This document shows positions 1 to 10,475 of a stretch of DNA of 64,000 bases, in pieces. How positions within the stretch are numbered: the stretch's first letter is position 1; each line of letters begins with the position of its first letter. This stretch comes from Pleurodeles waltl (Eukaryota > Chordata > Amphibia > Caudata > Salamandridae): the NCBI RefSeq assembly GCF_031143425.1, contig NC_090446.1, forward strand, positions 1,549,002,749 through 1,549,066,748. The letters are read 5' to 3'. The position numbers and the translations under genes were made by a program. Under the pieces are notes generated by a model. It made no database searches. It was not told the origin of the DNA and saw only the letters and a program-made list of their open reading frames with translations.

Positions 1-262
1 TACTCGCTGTCTCCTCACCACACACCCTGCCGCAGAGCTACCCTCTGTTTCCTCACCACACACCCTGCCGCAGAGCTATCTGCTGTCTCCTCACCACACA
101 CCCTGCTGCAGAGCTATCAGCTGTCTCTTACCCACACACCCTGCTGCAGAGTTATCCTCTTCTCTTCACCACACACCCTGCCGTAGAGCTACCTGCTGTC
201 TCCTCACCACACACCCTGCCGCAGAGCTACCTGCTGTCTCCTCACCACACACCCTTCCACAT
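1..262. repeat. 38-bp tandem repeat, about 7 copies
   Basis: The block CCTCACCACACACCCTG recurs at 13, 51 and 89 and onward, giving a 38-bp period. Each unit holds CCTCACCACACACCCTG followed by a CAGAGCTA segment. Copies differ by a few substitutions (GCCGCAGAG, GCTGCAGAG, GCCGTAGAG). The array is already running at the first base, so it extends beyond the window. I see no coding role. Confidence 0.9.
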
Positions 263-1389
263 AGGTCCCCTCTGTGGGAGACTGGCTCTCAATGTAGTGT
301 ACTCAAATATGTGCACTGTGCAGAGAGTGCAGGCAACCACACTTTGGTTTCCAGAGGCAAGAAGCAGACCACCTAATGCTCTGTATTTGGGGTAACTTGG
401 TCGAGCAGTTAGGCTAATCCATGAGATGTGCTAAGCATTCGTTTTACTCTCTGTATTAATAATTGTGGACATACATTCGGAAGAATAACTCGAGACCAAT
501 TTACAAAAATACTTCATATTTTTATATGTTTTAAGACCAAGATCATCAAAATCTGGTAAGTACTTTTTATGTTATGATTTTTTCAAAGTTTAGAAAATGT
601 TCTGCTTCTGCTCGTAATTACACACTATAGGAGTCAATAGGAAAAACTTTAAAATAGCATATAAAATCAGGTGGTGCTCTCACAAGTGTCACCTTTTCTT
701 TCTGAGTTGAGGTCATCGAGATGTCTTGAGGGCCAAGTGGAGAAGTTCAAGCGGCTCCTGGTGGGAGCAGCGGATGAAAGTCTTGGAGCTGGTGGTGAAC
801 GGAGAAAGGGATCATTTGAAAACGCACTGCACAGATGGACTTGAAGGTAAGTCTGGTGGATCCCCTTGGAATGTAGAGGTTACAAGGCGTTAGGGACCCT
901 TAGAGCAATGCTGGTTTTCTGATGCAGGGGGCAGGGAGGACAGGTGCAGTGAAGATAGGTCAGTCAAGGGTCGTGCATCAAGGAGTCTGTGGGGCCACGG
1001 GCAGGCCACTTTGAATGTGGATTGCAAGTAATCAGGCCCACTCTGGAGGGTGATTCTTGGGTGTCCTGAAGTCCGTTGACTGGTGCTTGCTTTTGGTCCT
1101 CTGAGAGTATGGGGTGGACTTTTCTTCTGGGTGTCCGACATATGGGGTCCAGTACCACAGGCCATGGCACGTCTCAGCCACTAGAGGTCGCAGTGCCACC
1201 ATATTTATCATACCAGCAGGGTGTGTATCCCGAGTCCATCGGGTGGGATATCGTCAGGCTGCTGTCTCTGGTTCATTTGTCAGCAGCCTGTCAGTGAACT
1301 GGACTTCACTGGATTCTTGCCTGCAGGGTGCAGGGAGTAATACCTTCATTCAGAGGGAGATTCTTGGCAATTTTCAGAAGGTTGGAGAT
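263..1389. other. Intergenic or intronic stretch, no gene supported
   Basis: This stretch is AT-rich from 400 to 660 and then becomes mixed. A segment ending at 846 in a good donor-like sequence (GAAG followed by GTAAGT) is open in one frame for about 45 codons, but I cannot identify a protein or a convincing acceptor. From about 890 to 1389 the sequence resembles degraded repeat DNA next to the family A copy. No RNA gene is visible. Confidence 0.5.
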
Positions 1390-4178
1390 ATATGTTGTTT
1401 TAGTCTATGTGTCACTGGGACCCTGCCAGGCAGGGCCCCAGTGCTCATAAGTATGTGCCCTGTATGTGTTCCCTGTGTGATGCCCAACTGTCTCACTGAG
1501 GCTCTGCTAACCAGAACCTCAGTGGTTATGCTCTCGCTGCTTTCCTTATTTGTCACTAACAGGCTAGTGACTAAATTTACCAATTCACATTGGCATACTG
1601 GTACACCCATATAATTCCCTAGTATATGGTACTAAGGTACCCAGGGTATTGGGGTTCCAGGAGATCCCTATGGACTGCAGCATTTCTTTTTCCACCCATA
1701 GGGAGCTCTGACAATTCTTACACAGGCCTGCCAGTGCAGCCTGAGTGAAATAATGTCCACGTTATTTCACAGCCATTTACCACTGCACTTAAGTAACTTA
1801 TAAGTCACCTATATGTCTAACCTTCACCTGGTGAAGGTTGGGTGCAAAGTTACTTAGCGTGTGGGCACCCTGGCACTAACCAAGGTGCCCCCACATTGTT
1901 CAGGGCAAATTCCCCGGACTTTGTGAGTGCGGGGACACCATTACATGTGTGCACTGTACATATGTCACTACCTATGTACAGCGCCACAATGGTAACTCCG
2001 AACATGGCCATGTAACATGTCTATGATCATGGACAATTCCATGATCCCTCGAGTCTCTAGCACAGAACCCGGGTACTGCCAAACTGCCTTTCCGGGGTCT
2101 CCACTGCAGCTGCTGCCAACCCCTCAGACAGGTTTCTGCCCTTCTGGGGTCCAGGTAGCCCTGGCCCAGGAAGGCAGAACAAAGGATTTCCTCTGAGAGA
2201 GGGTGTAACACCCTCTCCCTTTGGAAATAGGTGTGAAGGCTGGGGAGGAGTAGCCTCCCCCAGCCTCTAGAAACGATAGTGCCCATCTGCTTAAGCCAAT
2301 CTACACCAGTTTAGGGATCCCCCAGCCCTGTTCTGGCGTGAAACTGGACAAAGGGAAGGTGCCCAGAGCTCCTCCAGTGTGTCCCAGACCTCTGCCATCT
2401 TGGAAACAGAGGTGTCTGTGGCACACTGGACTGCTCTGAGTGGCCAGTGCCAGCAGGTGACGTCAGAGGCTCCTTCTGATAGGCTCTTACTTCTCTTGGT
2501 AGCCAGTCCTCCTTCCTAGGTAGCCAAACCTCCTTTTCTGGCTAATTAGGGTCTCTGCTTTGGGGAATTCTTCAGATAATGAATGCAAGAGCTCATCGGA
2601 GTTCCTCTGCATCTCCCTCTTCACCTTCTGCCAAAGGATCGACCACTGACTGCTCAGGACACCTGCAAAACCGCAACAAAGTAGCAAGACGACTACTAGT
2701 AACCTTGTATCACTTCATCCTGCCGGCTTTCTCGACTGTTTCCAGGTGGTGCATGCTCTGGGGGTAGCCTGCCTCCTCTCTGCACCAGGAGCTCTTAAGA
2801 AATCTCCAGTGGGTCAACGGAATCTTCCCCCTGCAAAAAAAGACTGCATCACTGGTCCTCTGGGTCCCCTCTCAGCACGACGAGCGTGGTCCCTGGAACT
2901 CAGCAACTCTGTCCAAGTGACTCCCACAGTCCAGTGACTCTTCAGTTCAAGTTTGGTGGAGGTAAGTCCTTGCCTCCCCACGCTAGACTGCATTGCTGGG
3001 TACCACGTGATTTGCAGCTACTCCGGCTCCTGTGCACTCTTCCAGGATTTCCTTTGTGCACAGTCAAGCCTGGGTCCCCGACACTCTAACCTGCAGTGCA
3101 CAACCTTCCTCCGGCGTCGTGGGACTCCCTTTTGTGACTTTGCATGGACTCCTGTTCACTCTTCTTCCAAGTGCCTGTTCAGGTACTTCTGCGGGTGCTG
3201 CCTGCTTCTGTGAGGGCTCCCTGACTTGCTGGGCACCCTCTCTGTCTCCTCATCCAAGTGGCAACATCCTGGTCCCTCATGGGCCACAGTAGCATCCAAA
3301 AACCCTAACCGCGACCCTTGCAGCTAGCAAGGCTTGTTTGTGGTCTTCCTGCGTGGGAATACCTCTGCAAGCTTCATCGCGACGTGGGACTTCCATCCTC
3401 CAAAGGGGAAGTTCCTAGTCCTCTTCTTTCTTGCAGAACTCCAAGCTTCTTCCAACAGGTGGCAGCTTCCTTGCACCCTCAGCTGGCATTTCATGGGCTC
3501 CTGCCCACTCTCGACACTGTCGCCACTATTGTACTTGGTCCCCTTGTCTTACAGGTACTCAGGTCCGGAAATCCACTGTTGTTGCATTGCTGGTGTTTGT
3601 TCTTCCTGCAGAATCCCCCTATCACGACTTCTGTGCTCTCCGGGGGTAGTAGGTGCACTTTACACCTACCTTTCAGGGTCTTGGTGTGGGCTATTTTTCT
3701 AACCCTCACTGTTTTCTTACAGTCCCAGCGACCCTCTACAAGCTCACATAGGTTTGGGGTCCATTCGTGGTTCGCATTCCACTTTTGGAGTATATGGTTT
3801 GTGTATTATTGCAATCTATTGTAACTTTACACTGCTTGCATTACTTTTCTTGCTATAACCTGCATAATTTTGGTTTGTGTACATATATCTTGTGTATATA
3901 TCTTATCCTCATACTGAGGATACTCACTGAGATACTTTTGGCATATTGTTTTTAGTATATCTGTGTATTGTGTTTTCTTATGATACTGTGCATATGACAC
4001 CAGTGGTATAGTAGGAGCTTTACATGTCTCCTAGTTCAGCCTAAGCTGCTCTCCATAGCTACCTTCTATCAGCCTAAGCTGCTAGACACACCTCTTCTAC
4101 ACTAATAAGGGATAACTGGACCTGGCACAAGGTGTAAGTACCTCTGGTACCCACTACAAGCCAGGCCAGCCTCCTACA
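1390..4178 (+). mobile_element. Family A LTR-like repeat, copy 1 (forward, 5' truncated)
   Basis: This copy aligns by eye with four others in the window. It shares the segments TGTCACTGGGACCCTGC, GTCACTAACAGGCTAGTGAC, TAAGTCACCTATATG and the terminal GGCCAGCCTCCTACA. The right end is intact at 4178; the left end lacks the TGTAGGAAAGTACC start seen in copy 4. The TG...CA ends and the conserved AATAAAGTACCT poly(A) region in sister copies suggest an LTR about 2.7 kb long. No target duplication can be tested here because the left end is missing. Small open frames inside it look fortuitous. Confidence 0.7.
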
Positions 4179-5103
4179 GGGAGTACCCGATATTGGCCAA
4201 TCAGTCAACTACTTTAGGGTGCCTACACCCAGTGCTTAATTTGTGCTTGTTGTTTCCGGTGCTGAGCACCGGCACTTGTTTTTCAGGGCCGGCGCTTATT
4301 CTTCTGCCCCAGGCATTTGCTGCGAGCAAAAGACACACATGGGAAAGACGGAGGAAGAGAAAAACGAAAAAGCGTCACAATGGGAGAAAGCAGAAAGCTG
4401 CAAAAGTGAGCTGAAGGGGCAGGGAGTGGTTTTAAATGGATTGAAGATGCCACCTTCTGGATTACGCTGTCTCAGTATTCCGTGTTCCCAGATTTAATTG
4501 CAGCAGCTGCGTATTTAAGAGGAGGGCTTTGGGCACCGGCACGTTTTTATTCACAAATTAAGCACTGCCTACACCCACTATGTGACCACTTCCTGTGGAA
4601 AGGGGTCACATCCCTAACCCTGATAGGCTACTTTGCTGCCATCCAAGATGAACACGAATGAAATGGTTTGGGCACCTCGTCTGACACATGTGAGGGGTGG
4701 TGCAGGCTGAGGGTGCTACTCCTCCTACTCTGACTAAGCTTTTCCTGCCAGTTTTACCACTAAAAGTGGGGGGAGTGTAATATCTCCACCCAGGAAAGGC
4801 TTTGTGTTCTGGATCCTGAGAACAGAGGCCCCCACCCCAGGACTCCAGGTTTGTGTCTGGCATTGGCAGGCTAGGAACCAGCCAGCAATCATGCCAGGGA
4901 TGGTAGGTTTTGCAGGGGGCACCTCTAAGGTGCCCTCTGGGTATGTGTTACAATATGTTACAATAAACCCAACACTGGCAATCGTGTGGGTTTCTTATTT
5001 CGAGTTGTTTGATAGCAAACAACCCAGTATTCCGAGAGCCCATCATGTACCGGGGGAACTCGTAAAGGTTGTGTGAAGAGACAGCAGGGACATATTTGCT
5101 CAT
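4179..5103. other. Spacer between two opposed family A copies, no gene
   Basis: This stretch of about 925 bp contains the hAT-like MITE at 4230-4567. The rest (4576-5103) includes a TGTAATATCTCCACCC segment and an AATAAA at about 4972, so it may be a fragment of another LTR. I cannot define its borders. No protein is recognisable. Confidence 0.5.
4230..4567. mobile_element. hAT-like MITE with 8-bp target duplication
   Basis: The element starts with CAGTGCTTAATTTGTG and ends with the exact inverse CACAAATTAAGCACTG. It is flanked on both sides by CCTACACC (4222-4229 and 4568-4575). An 8-bp duplication with CAG...CTG termini is what hAT transposons leave. At 338 bp it has no transposase and must be non-autonomous. 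The interior includes the GC-rich palindrome-like segment CCGGTGCTGAGCACCGG. Confidence 0.85.
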
Positions 5104-6758
5104 TGTAGGAGGCCGGCCTGGCTTGTAGTGGGTACCAGATGGTACTTAAACCCTGTGCCAGGTACAGTTATCCCTTATTAGTGTAGAAGAGATGTTTCTA
5201 GCAGCTTAGGCTGATAGAGGTAGCTATAGCAGAGCAGCTTAGGCTGAACTAGGAGACATGTAAAGCTCCTACTATACCACTTATATCATATAGAACAATA
5301 TCATAAGAATCGCAATACTCAGAGGTACTTTATTTTAGTGACAATGTGCCAAAAATATCTCAGAGGATATACTCCCTTAGGAGGTAAGTAAAATACACAA
5401 AATATATATAGAAAACCAAATCAGGTAAGTAACACAGTCAGAAAGTAGTGCAAACACTGTAGAATACAATAGAATGCAATAGGGATAGGGGCAACACAAA
5501 CCATATACTAAGAAAGTGGAATGCGAACCATGAATGGACCCCAGGCCTAGTGCAGTGTGAAGAGAGTCGCTGGGAGTGTAAGAAAACACCAAGGGTGTCC
5601 CAGATACCCCACCCCAAGACCCTGAAAAGTAGGAGTAAAGTGATACTACTTCCCCAGAAACACACTAAGGTTGTGATAAAGGATTTTGCAAAGACCACAA
5701 CAGACTGCAAAGCACTGAAGACGGATTCCTGGACCTGAGGACCTGCAAAGGAAGGGGACCAAGTCCCAGAGTCGCAAAAGTGTCCAGGGGGGGCAGGAGC
5801 CCACTAAACCCCGGATGAAGGTGCAAAATGGCTGCCTCCGGATGAAGAAGCAGAAGATTCTGCAACAATGAAAGGAGTTGTTTCCTTGCCAAAAGACCAC
5901 AAACAAGCCTTGCTGGCTGCAAGAGTCACGGTTGAAGAAAAAGGATGCTGCCTGGGCCTAGGAAGGACCAGGAGGTCGCCACTTGGGAGAGGAGACAGAA
6001 GGGGCCCTCTGCAATGTAGAGAGCCCAGGCACAAGAAGGTAGCACCCGCAGAAGTACTTGAACACGGGTTCAAGAAATCTGAACATGGCAGTCTTCTCAA
6101 AACTGCAAAAGAGGGTCCCACGACACTGGAGATCAACTCAGGGAGCTGAGCATCACAGGACAGAGTACTGGGGACCTAGGCTTTGCTGTGTATGCAGGAT
6201 TTCATGGAAATCTGCACAGAAGCCCTTGTAGCTGCATTTCACACAGTGCACAGGATTACTGTCTGGAGAGGGGAGGCAAGGACTTACCTCCTCCAAATTT
6301 GGACAGTTGGGCCACTGGACAGTCGGAATCACTTGGGTGTACCACCTGTGTTCCAGGTGCCACGCTCGTCAGGATGAGAGGGGTCCCAGAGTACCGATGA
6401 CGCTGAGGTTTGGTGCCTGCTGAAGCAGGGGGAAGATTCTGTCGACGCAAGGGAGATTTCTTAGTGGCTTCCAGTGCAGGATGAAGGCAGGCAGCCCCCA
6501 AAGCATGTACCGCCAGGAAACAGTCGAGAAACCCGGCAGGATTAAGTACTACAATGTCACTGGTAGTCTTCTTGCTACTTTGTTGCAGTTTTGCAGGCGT
6601 CCTGGAGCAGTCAGCGGTCGATCCTTGGCAGAAGTCGAAGAGAGAGGTTCAGAGGAACTCTGATTAATTCTTGCGTGTCGTTATCTGGGGAAAAGCCCAC
6701 AGGAGAGACCCTAAATAGCCCTCAGGTGATCACCTATCAGGAGGGGTCTCTGATGTCA

Positions 6759-8409
6759 AAAACAATATAGAGTACACTGTTTCTAAGCAAAGAAAGAAAA
6801 GGTCTAGGCAACCAAGATGATCTAGAGCAAAGCCCTCATGCATCACAATGGATGACAGGCATCATCATCGGTAATTGCTCAATGTCAGGCCGGCACTGCA
6901 ATGCCTAACGTGCTCCCAAACCAGGAGCTGTCAGCCGGAATTGTTAGTATGAAGGCTAGTGGAAGGAACTCACCACCAGACCAAGGAGGGGAGAGCAAAG
7001 AGAGATAGGTTAAAATTGGTTAGTCACTTCCAAACTCCATCATCATTTTAATCAGAAAAAGGAAGTGACGACCAAGATTAAAAAATGTAGGAGGAAAGCC
7101 AGAATTGAGTATGATGCTCAACGGCTTTCAAAATAGACTACGAGGGTCCCAAAAATTGTGGTGCCTCTATCGAAAGGTCGACATGTTTCGCGTCTGTTGG
7201 TCCAGCCGGATCCGATGACGCTTCCTCAGGACCAGAAATGCTTCTCCAATTTGTATCACGCAAAGACGTCACTTACATTGGAACATTTGTACAGTGACAT
7301 CTAAAAATTGGGGGGGGGGAAGAGCCTAGAAACCAAACACAAACACCAAAAGGTGGAGATTAAAATGTGCATATTAGTGAAATACAGTGAGCATCAAGGA
7401 GAAGTAAAGATGCTTACCGACCCCAATTAGGGGGGATGGCTCCAAAGGAAGCGCGAACCAAAGAACTGCTCGGATACTGAAGTTAGTAAGGAGGTAGAGT
7501 AAATAAAAGGTTCTCAAAATCTTAAGAGCGAAAAAAATCTTAATCTAAACGGTCACTTCAATTTGAGGTAACTCTATAGAAATGGGTGATGAACAAAAAT
7601 AGACCTGCTTAGGGAGGCTCAAGGGAACACTCACCCACAGGAGTAGCAAAGAAAAAGGAGGGTTTTGTCAGAGGCATATAGTAAAGTAATTAAAAACGTA
7701 TGCTTGAAAAACATAATTCGAATCTCCATCGTTCTAACAACCAAAGTTCATCTAACCAAAATAACGAAGACTACAATCAGTCTTAGGGTCGCGCAACATT
7801 GTTAAAAGGAATAGTAAAATAGTGAATATGATCGTTAGTCAAAGGCTTTTAAGTAATGCGGCAATGCCACAATGTAAGTAAGCTGATATTGCAAGGCAAT
7901 GCTCAAGTAGTAATAATTAATCAGAACTATAATAGTAAGAAGGAAAACAACATACTGAGGCCAGTAAGGCCAAGTGCGGTCTTAAAATGAACGAGGCACG
8001 AAGGACTCCTATAGTAATCTAAAAAGGCCAGTAAGTACTCACTTTTCAGGGTATAGTTCTCAGCTGGGGATCCAACCTCCGGAGCGCTGCCCGTCAAATC
8101 ACAGGGAGTGCATCTGGAGTCGGCGTTTATAACACGTTGCAAACAAGGAAGTGAATCCTCCCGAAGTTCGCGTCATCAGAAGTGAGGAATAGACACAAAG
8201 AACGGACCAAATCTGGTACGTCAAAAAGGCTCTAAAGATAGAGGAAGGACTCGCTATTGAGCATTGGAAAAGCGTCTACAATGGGAGACAAGACACTGGC
8301 TAAAGTAAAAATGGAAATAAAGATAAAAGAAGGATTCAGGACTCAGGACACAATGGGATAATAGGAAAAAATGTGTGGGGAAACTCAATTAGAGATGCAC
8401 ATAAGGCAG
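6759..8409 (-). mobile_element. Penelope-like element fragment carrying a hammerhead motif
   Basis: This 1,651-bp insertion is flanked by a 16-bp duplication. It holds no RT frame. Its identity rests on the hammerhead motif at 7181-7233 on the minus strand, matched by a second motif in the RT-bearing Penelope element at 51304-51348. It also has a similar leader, with a TTATAAACGC segment at about 8130 on the minus strand compared with TATAAGCG near 50436. I infer that it is the terminal (pLTR) part of a Penelope-like copy. A solo non-coding Penelope derivative is an alternative. Confidence 0.65.
7181..7233 (-). ncRNA. Type I hammerhead ribozyme motif (minus strand)
   Basis: Read on the minus strand, the order is stem I GGTC, core CTGAGGA (7229-7223), one extra A, stem II GCGTC...GACGC, core GAAA, a two-pair stem III in CATG, the cleavage triplet GTC, then GACC, which pairs with GGTC. 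This is the type I arrangement with a minimal stem III known from Penelope-like elements. The extra A between the core and stem II is non-canonical but is shared with the motif at 51304-51348. Self-cleavage is inferred, not shown. Confidence 0.65.
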
Positions 8410-9662
8410 GGGGTCTCTGATGTCACCTGCTGGCACTGGCCACTCAGAGGCCTCCAGAGTGCCCTCACACCTCTGGATCCAAGACAGCAGAGGTCTGGGA
8501 GATGAAATGGCAGAACCTAGGGACCCTCTGGAGGAGCTCTGGGCAACACCCCTCGGGTGGTGATGGACAGGGGAGTAGTCACTCCCCTTTCCTTTGTCCA
8601 GGTTCGCACCAGAGCAGGGCTGGGGGATCCCTGAACCGGTGTAGACTGGTTTATGCAAGGAGGGCACCATCTGTGCCCTTTAAAGCATTTCCAGAGACCA
8701 GGAGAGGCTACTCCTCTCAGGCCCTTAACACCTATTTCCAAAAGGAGAGGGTGTAACACCCTCTCTCAGAGGAAATCCTTTGTTCTGCCTTCCTCGGACT
8801 GGGCTGCCCAGGCACCAGGGGGGCAGAAACCTGTCTGTAGGGTGGCAGCAGCGGTAGCTGCAGAGAAAACCCCAGAGAGCTGGTTTGGCAGTACCCGGGG
8901 TCAATGCTGGAGCCCTGGGGATGCATGGGATTGGCACCCCAATACCAGATTTGGCTTGGGGGGACAATTCCATGATCTTAGACATGTTACATGGCCATGT
9001 TTAGAGTTACCATTGTGAAGCTACACATAGATATTGACCTCTATGTAGTTCACGCGTGTAATGGTGTCCCCGCACTCACAAAGTCTGGGGAAATTGCCCT
9101 GAACAATGTGGGCACCTTGGCTAGTGCCAGGGTGCTCTCACAGTTAGTAATTTTGCACCTATCCTTCACTAAGTGAGGGTCAAACATATAGGTGACTTAT
9201 AAGTTACTTAAGTGCAGTGTAAAATGGCTATGAAATAACGTGGGCGTTATTTCACTCAGGCTGCACTGGCAGGCCTGTGTAAGAATTGTCAGAGCTCCCT
9301 ATGAGTGGCAAAAGAAATGCTGCAGCCCATAGGGATCTCCTGGAACCCCAATACCCTGGGTACCTAGGTACCATATACTAGGGGATTATAAGGGTGTTCC
9401 AGTAAGCCAATGTAAATTGGTAAAATTAGTCACTAGCCTGTTAGTGACAATTTTGGAAAGTAGAGAGAGCATAACCACTGAGGTTCTAGTTAGCAGAGTC
9501 TCAGTGATACAGTTAGGCATCACACAGGGAACACATATAGGGCACATACTATGAGCACTGGGGTCCTGGCTAGCACGATCCCAGTGACACAGGGGCTAAA
9601 ACATACATTCATACAGGTAAAAAATGAGGGTAACATGCCAGGCAAGATGGTACTTTCCTACA

Positions 9663-10475
9663 TAACCCCAACCCTGCCTCGCTCTCTCTCCACTGCCACG
9701 GCCTCCCTGTCCAGGGTCAGTGGTTGTTGCTGCAGCCTCAGCCTGGCCTCCTCCAGTCTCAGTTGCCTGAGTTACCCGTCTAGAGAATCCTCCCCTGGAG
9801 TTGTGCGGTGGGTTACCCTCGGATACTGAGGAGATGTGGGAGTGGGCAGGGGAGGATCTATTCCTATTCTGGGGCGCCCTCTGAACCAGCCCTCTAGGGA
9901 CAAAGGTGGACCTACTGTTATGCCCCCCCTTTACACTACTCACAGTGCTAGCAGGACTGTGGGTGCACCTAGGTTGTGTCTGATCCTCCCTGGGTGTGTC
10001 CTGACCAACCCCAGTAGCTACATTTTCTTTTTCTAGCACTGGGGGGTCACTGTCTACTTCATCTTCTTCCTCCTCCCCCTCCTCCCCCTCCTCCTGGCTA
10101 CCAGCATGTTCCTGGTCGTGCAGGAGGAGCAGGCCTAGGAGCAGAGTCCTGTTGGGATTTCTCCCAGTCACCAGCTTTCATCTTGCACACAACTCCCTAA
10201 GCTCTTGGAAGGTCATTTCCTCATAAGGGGACTCCGTGACCTGAGTTGTGTGCTCTGCCGAAGACATGTCAGCTAGGCATGGTGTAGGATCCCTAACTTC
10301 TCTAAGTCCCCAAAAAGAAGTTTGGAGTAAGGGTAATGCCTAAACCCTTCTCTTACCCAAACCCAAGAGACTGTTTCCCTGTTATGTATAATGTAGACCC
10401 CTAGCATGTGGTCTTTCCTGTGGAAAGTAATAAGGGACGGAGTGGTCAGGCAATTGCAAGTGCTTAGCCCACCAA
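9663..10475 (-). pseudogene. Gag remnant between reverse family A copies
   Basis: On the minus strand an ATG at 10267 opens a 29-codon frame containing MTFQELRELCAR, which resembles the helical N-terminus of some vertebrate Gypsy gag proteins. It stops at 10180-10178. A second frame continues from about 10171 (TGRNPN, then a Glu-rich stretch and a low-complexity R/Q/T/G-rich tail) and runs into the neighbouring family A copy. A frameshift therefore splits it. No zinc knuckle, protease, RT or integrase follows, so the internal region is largely deleted. The sequence next to copy 3 (TTGGTGGGCTAAGCAC on the minus strand) could be a primer-binding site, but I cannot assign a tRNA. Confidence 0.55.

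Larger units (their letters stand above)
6743..8425. repeat. 16-bp target-site duplication around a Penelope fragment
   Basis: The 16-mer GGGGTCTCTGATGTCA occurs at 6743-6758 and again at 8410-8425, exactly bordering the inserted segment. Outside it, family A sequence resumes collinearly. This fixes the insertion borders at 6759 and 8409. Confidence 0.85.
5104..9662 (-). mobile_element. Family A LTR-like repeat, copy 2 (reverse), split by a Penelope fragment
   Basis: On the minus strand this copy begins TGTAGGAAAGTACC at 9662 and ends CCTCCTACA at 5104. The conserved AATAAAGTACCT is at about 5335. The copy is interrupted at 6759-8409 by a Penelope-like insertion; without the insert it is about 2.9 kb. 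It may be the 3' LTR of a reverse-strand element whose 5' LTR is copy 3, with the gag remnant at 9663-10475 between them. The outer flanks (CTCAT and GTATT) do not match, so no outer target duplication supports this. Confidence 0.7.

Noticed and set aside
1114..1614. A 166-residue plus-strand frame at the left
   Set aside because: It crosses the border of a family A repeat, has no known domain, and is not open in the other family copies.
9596..10171. A 191-residue minus-strand frame as an intact gene
   Set aside because: It lacks its N-terminus, which is in another frame, and runs into the adjacent LTR-like repeat. I call it a gag remnant.
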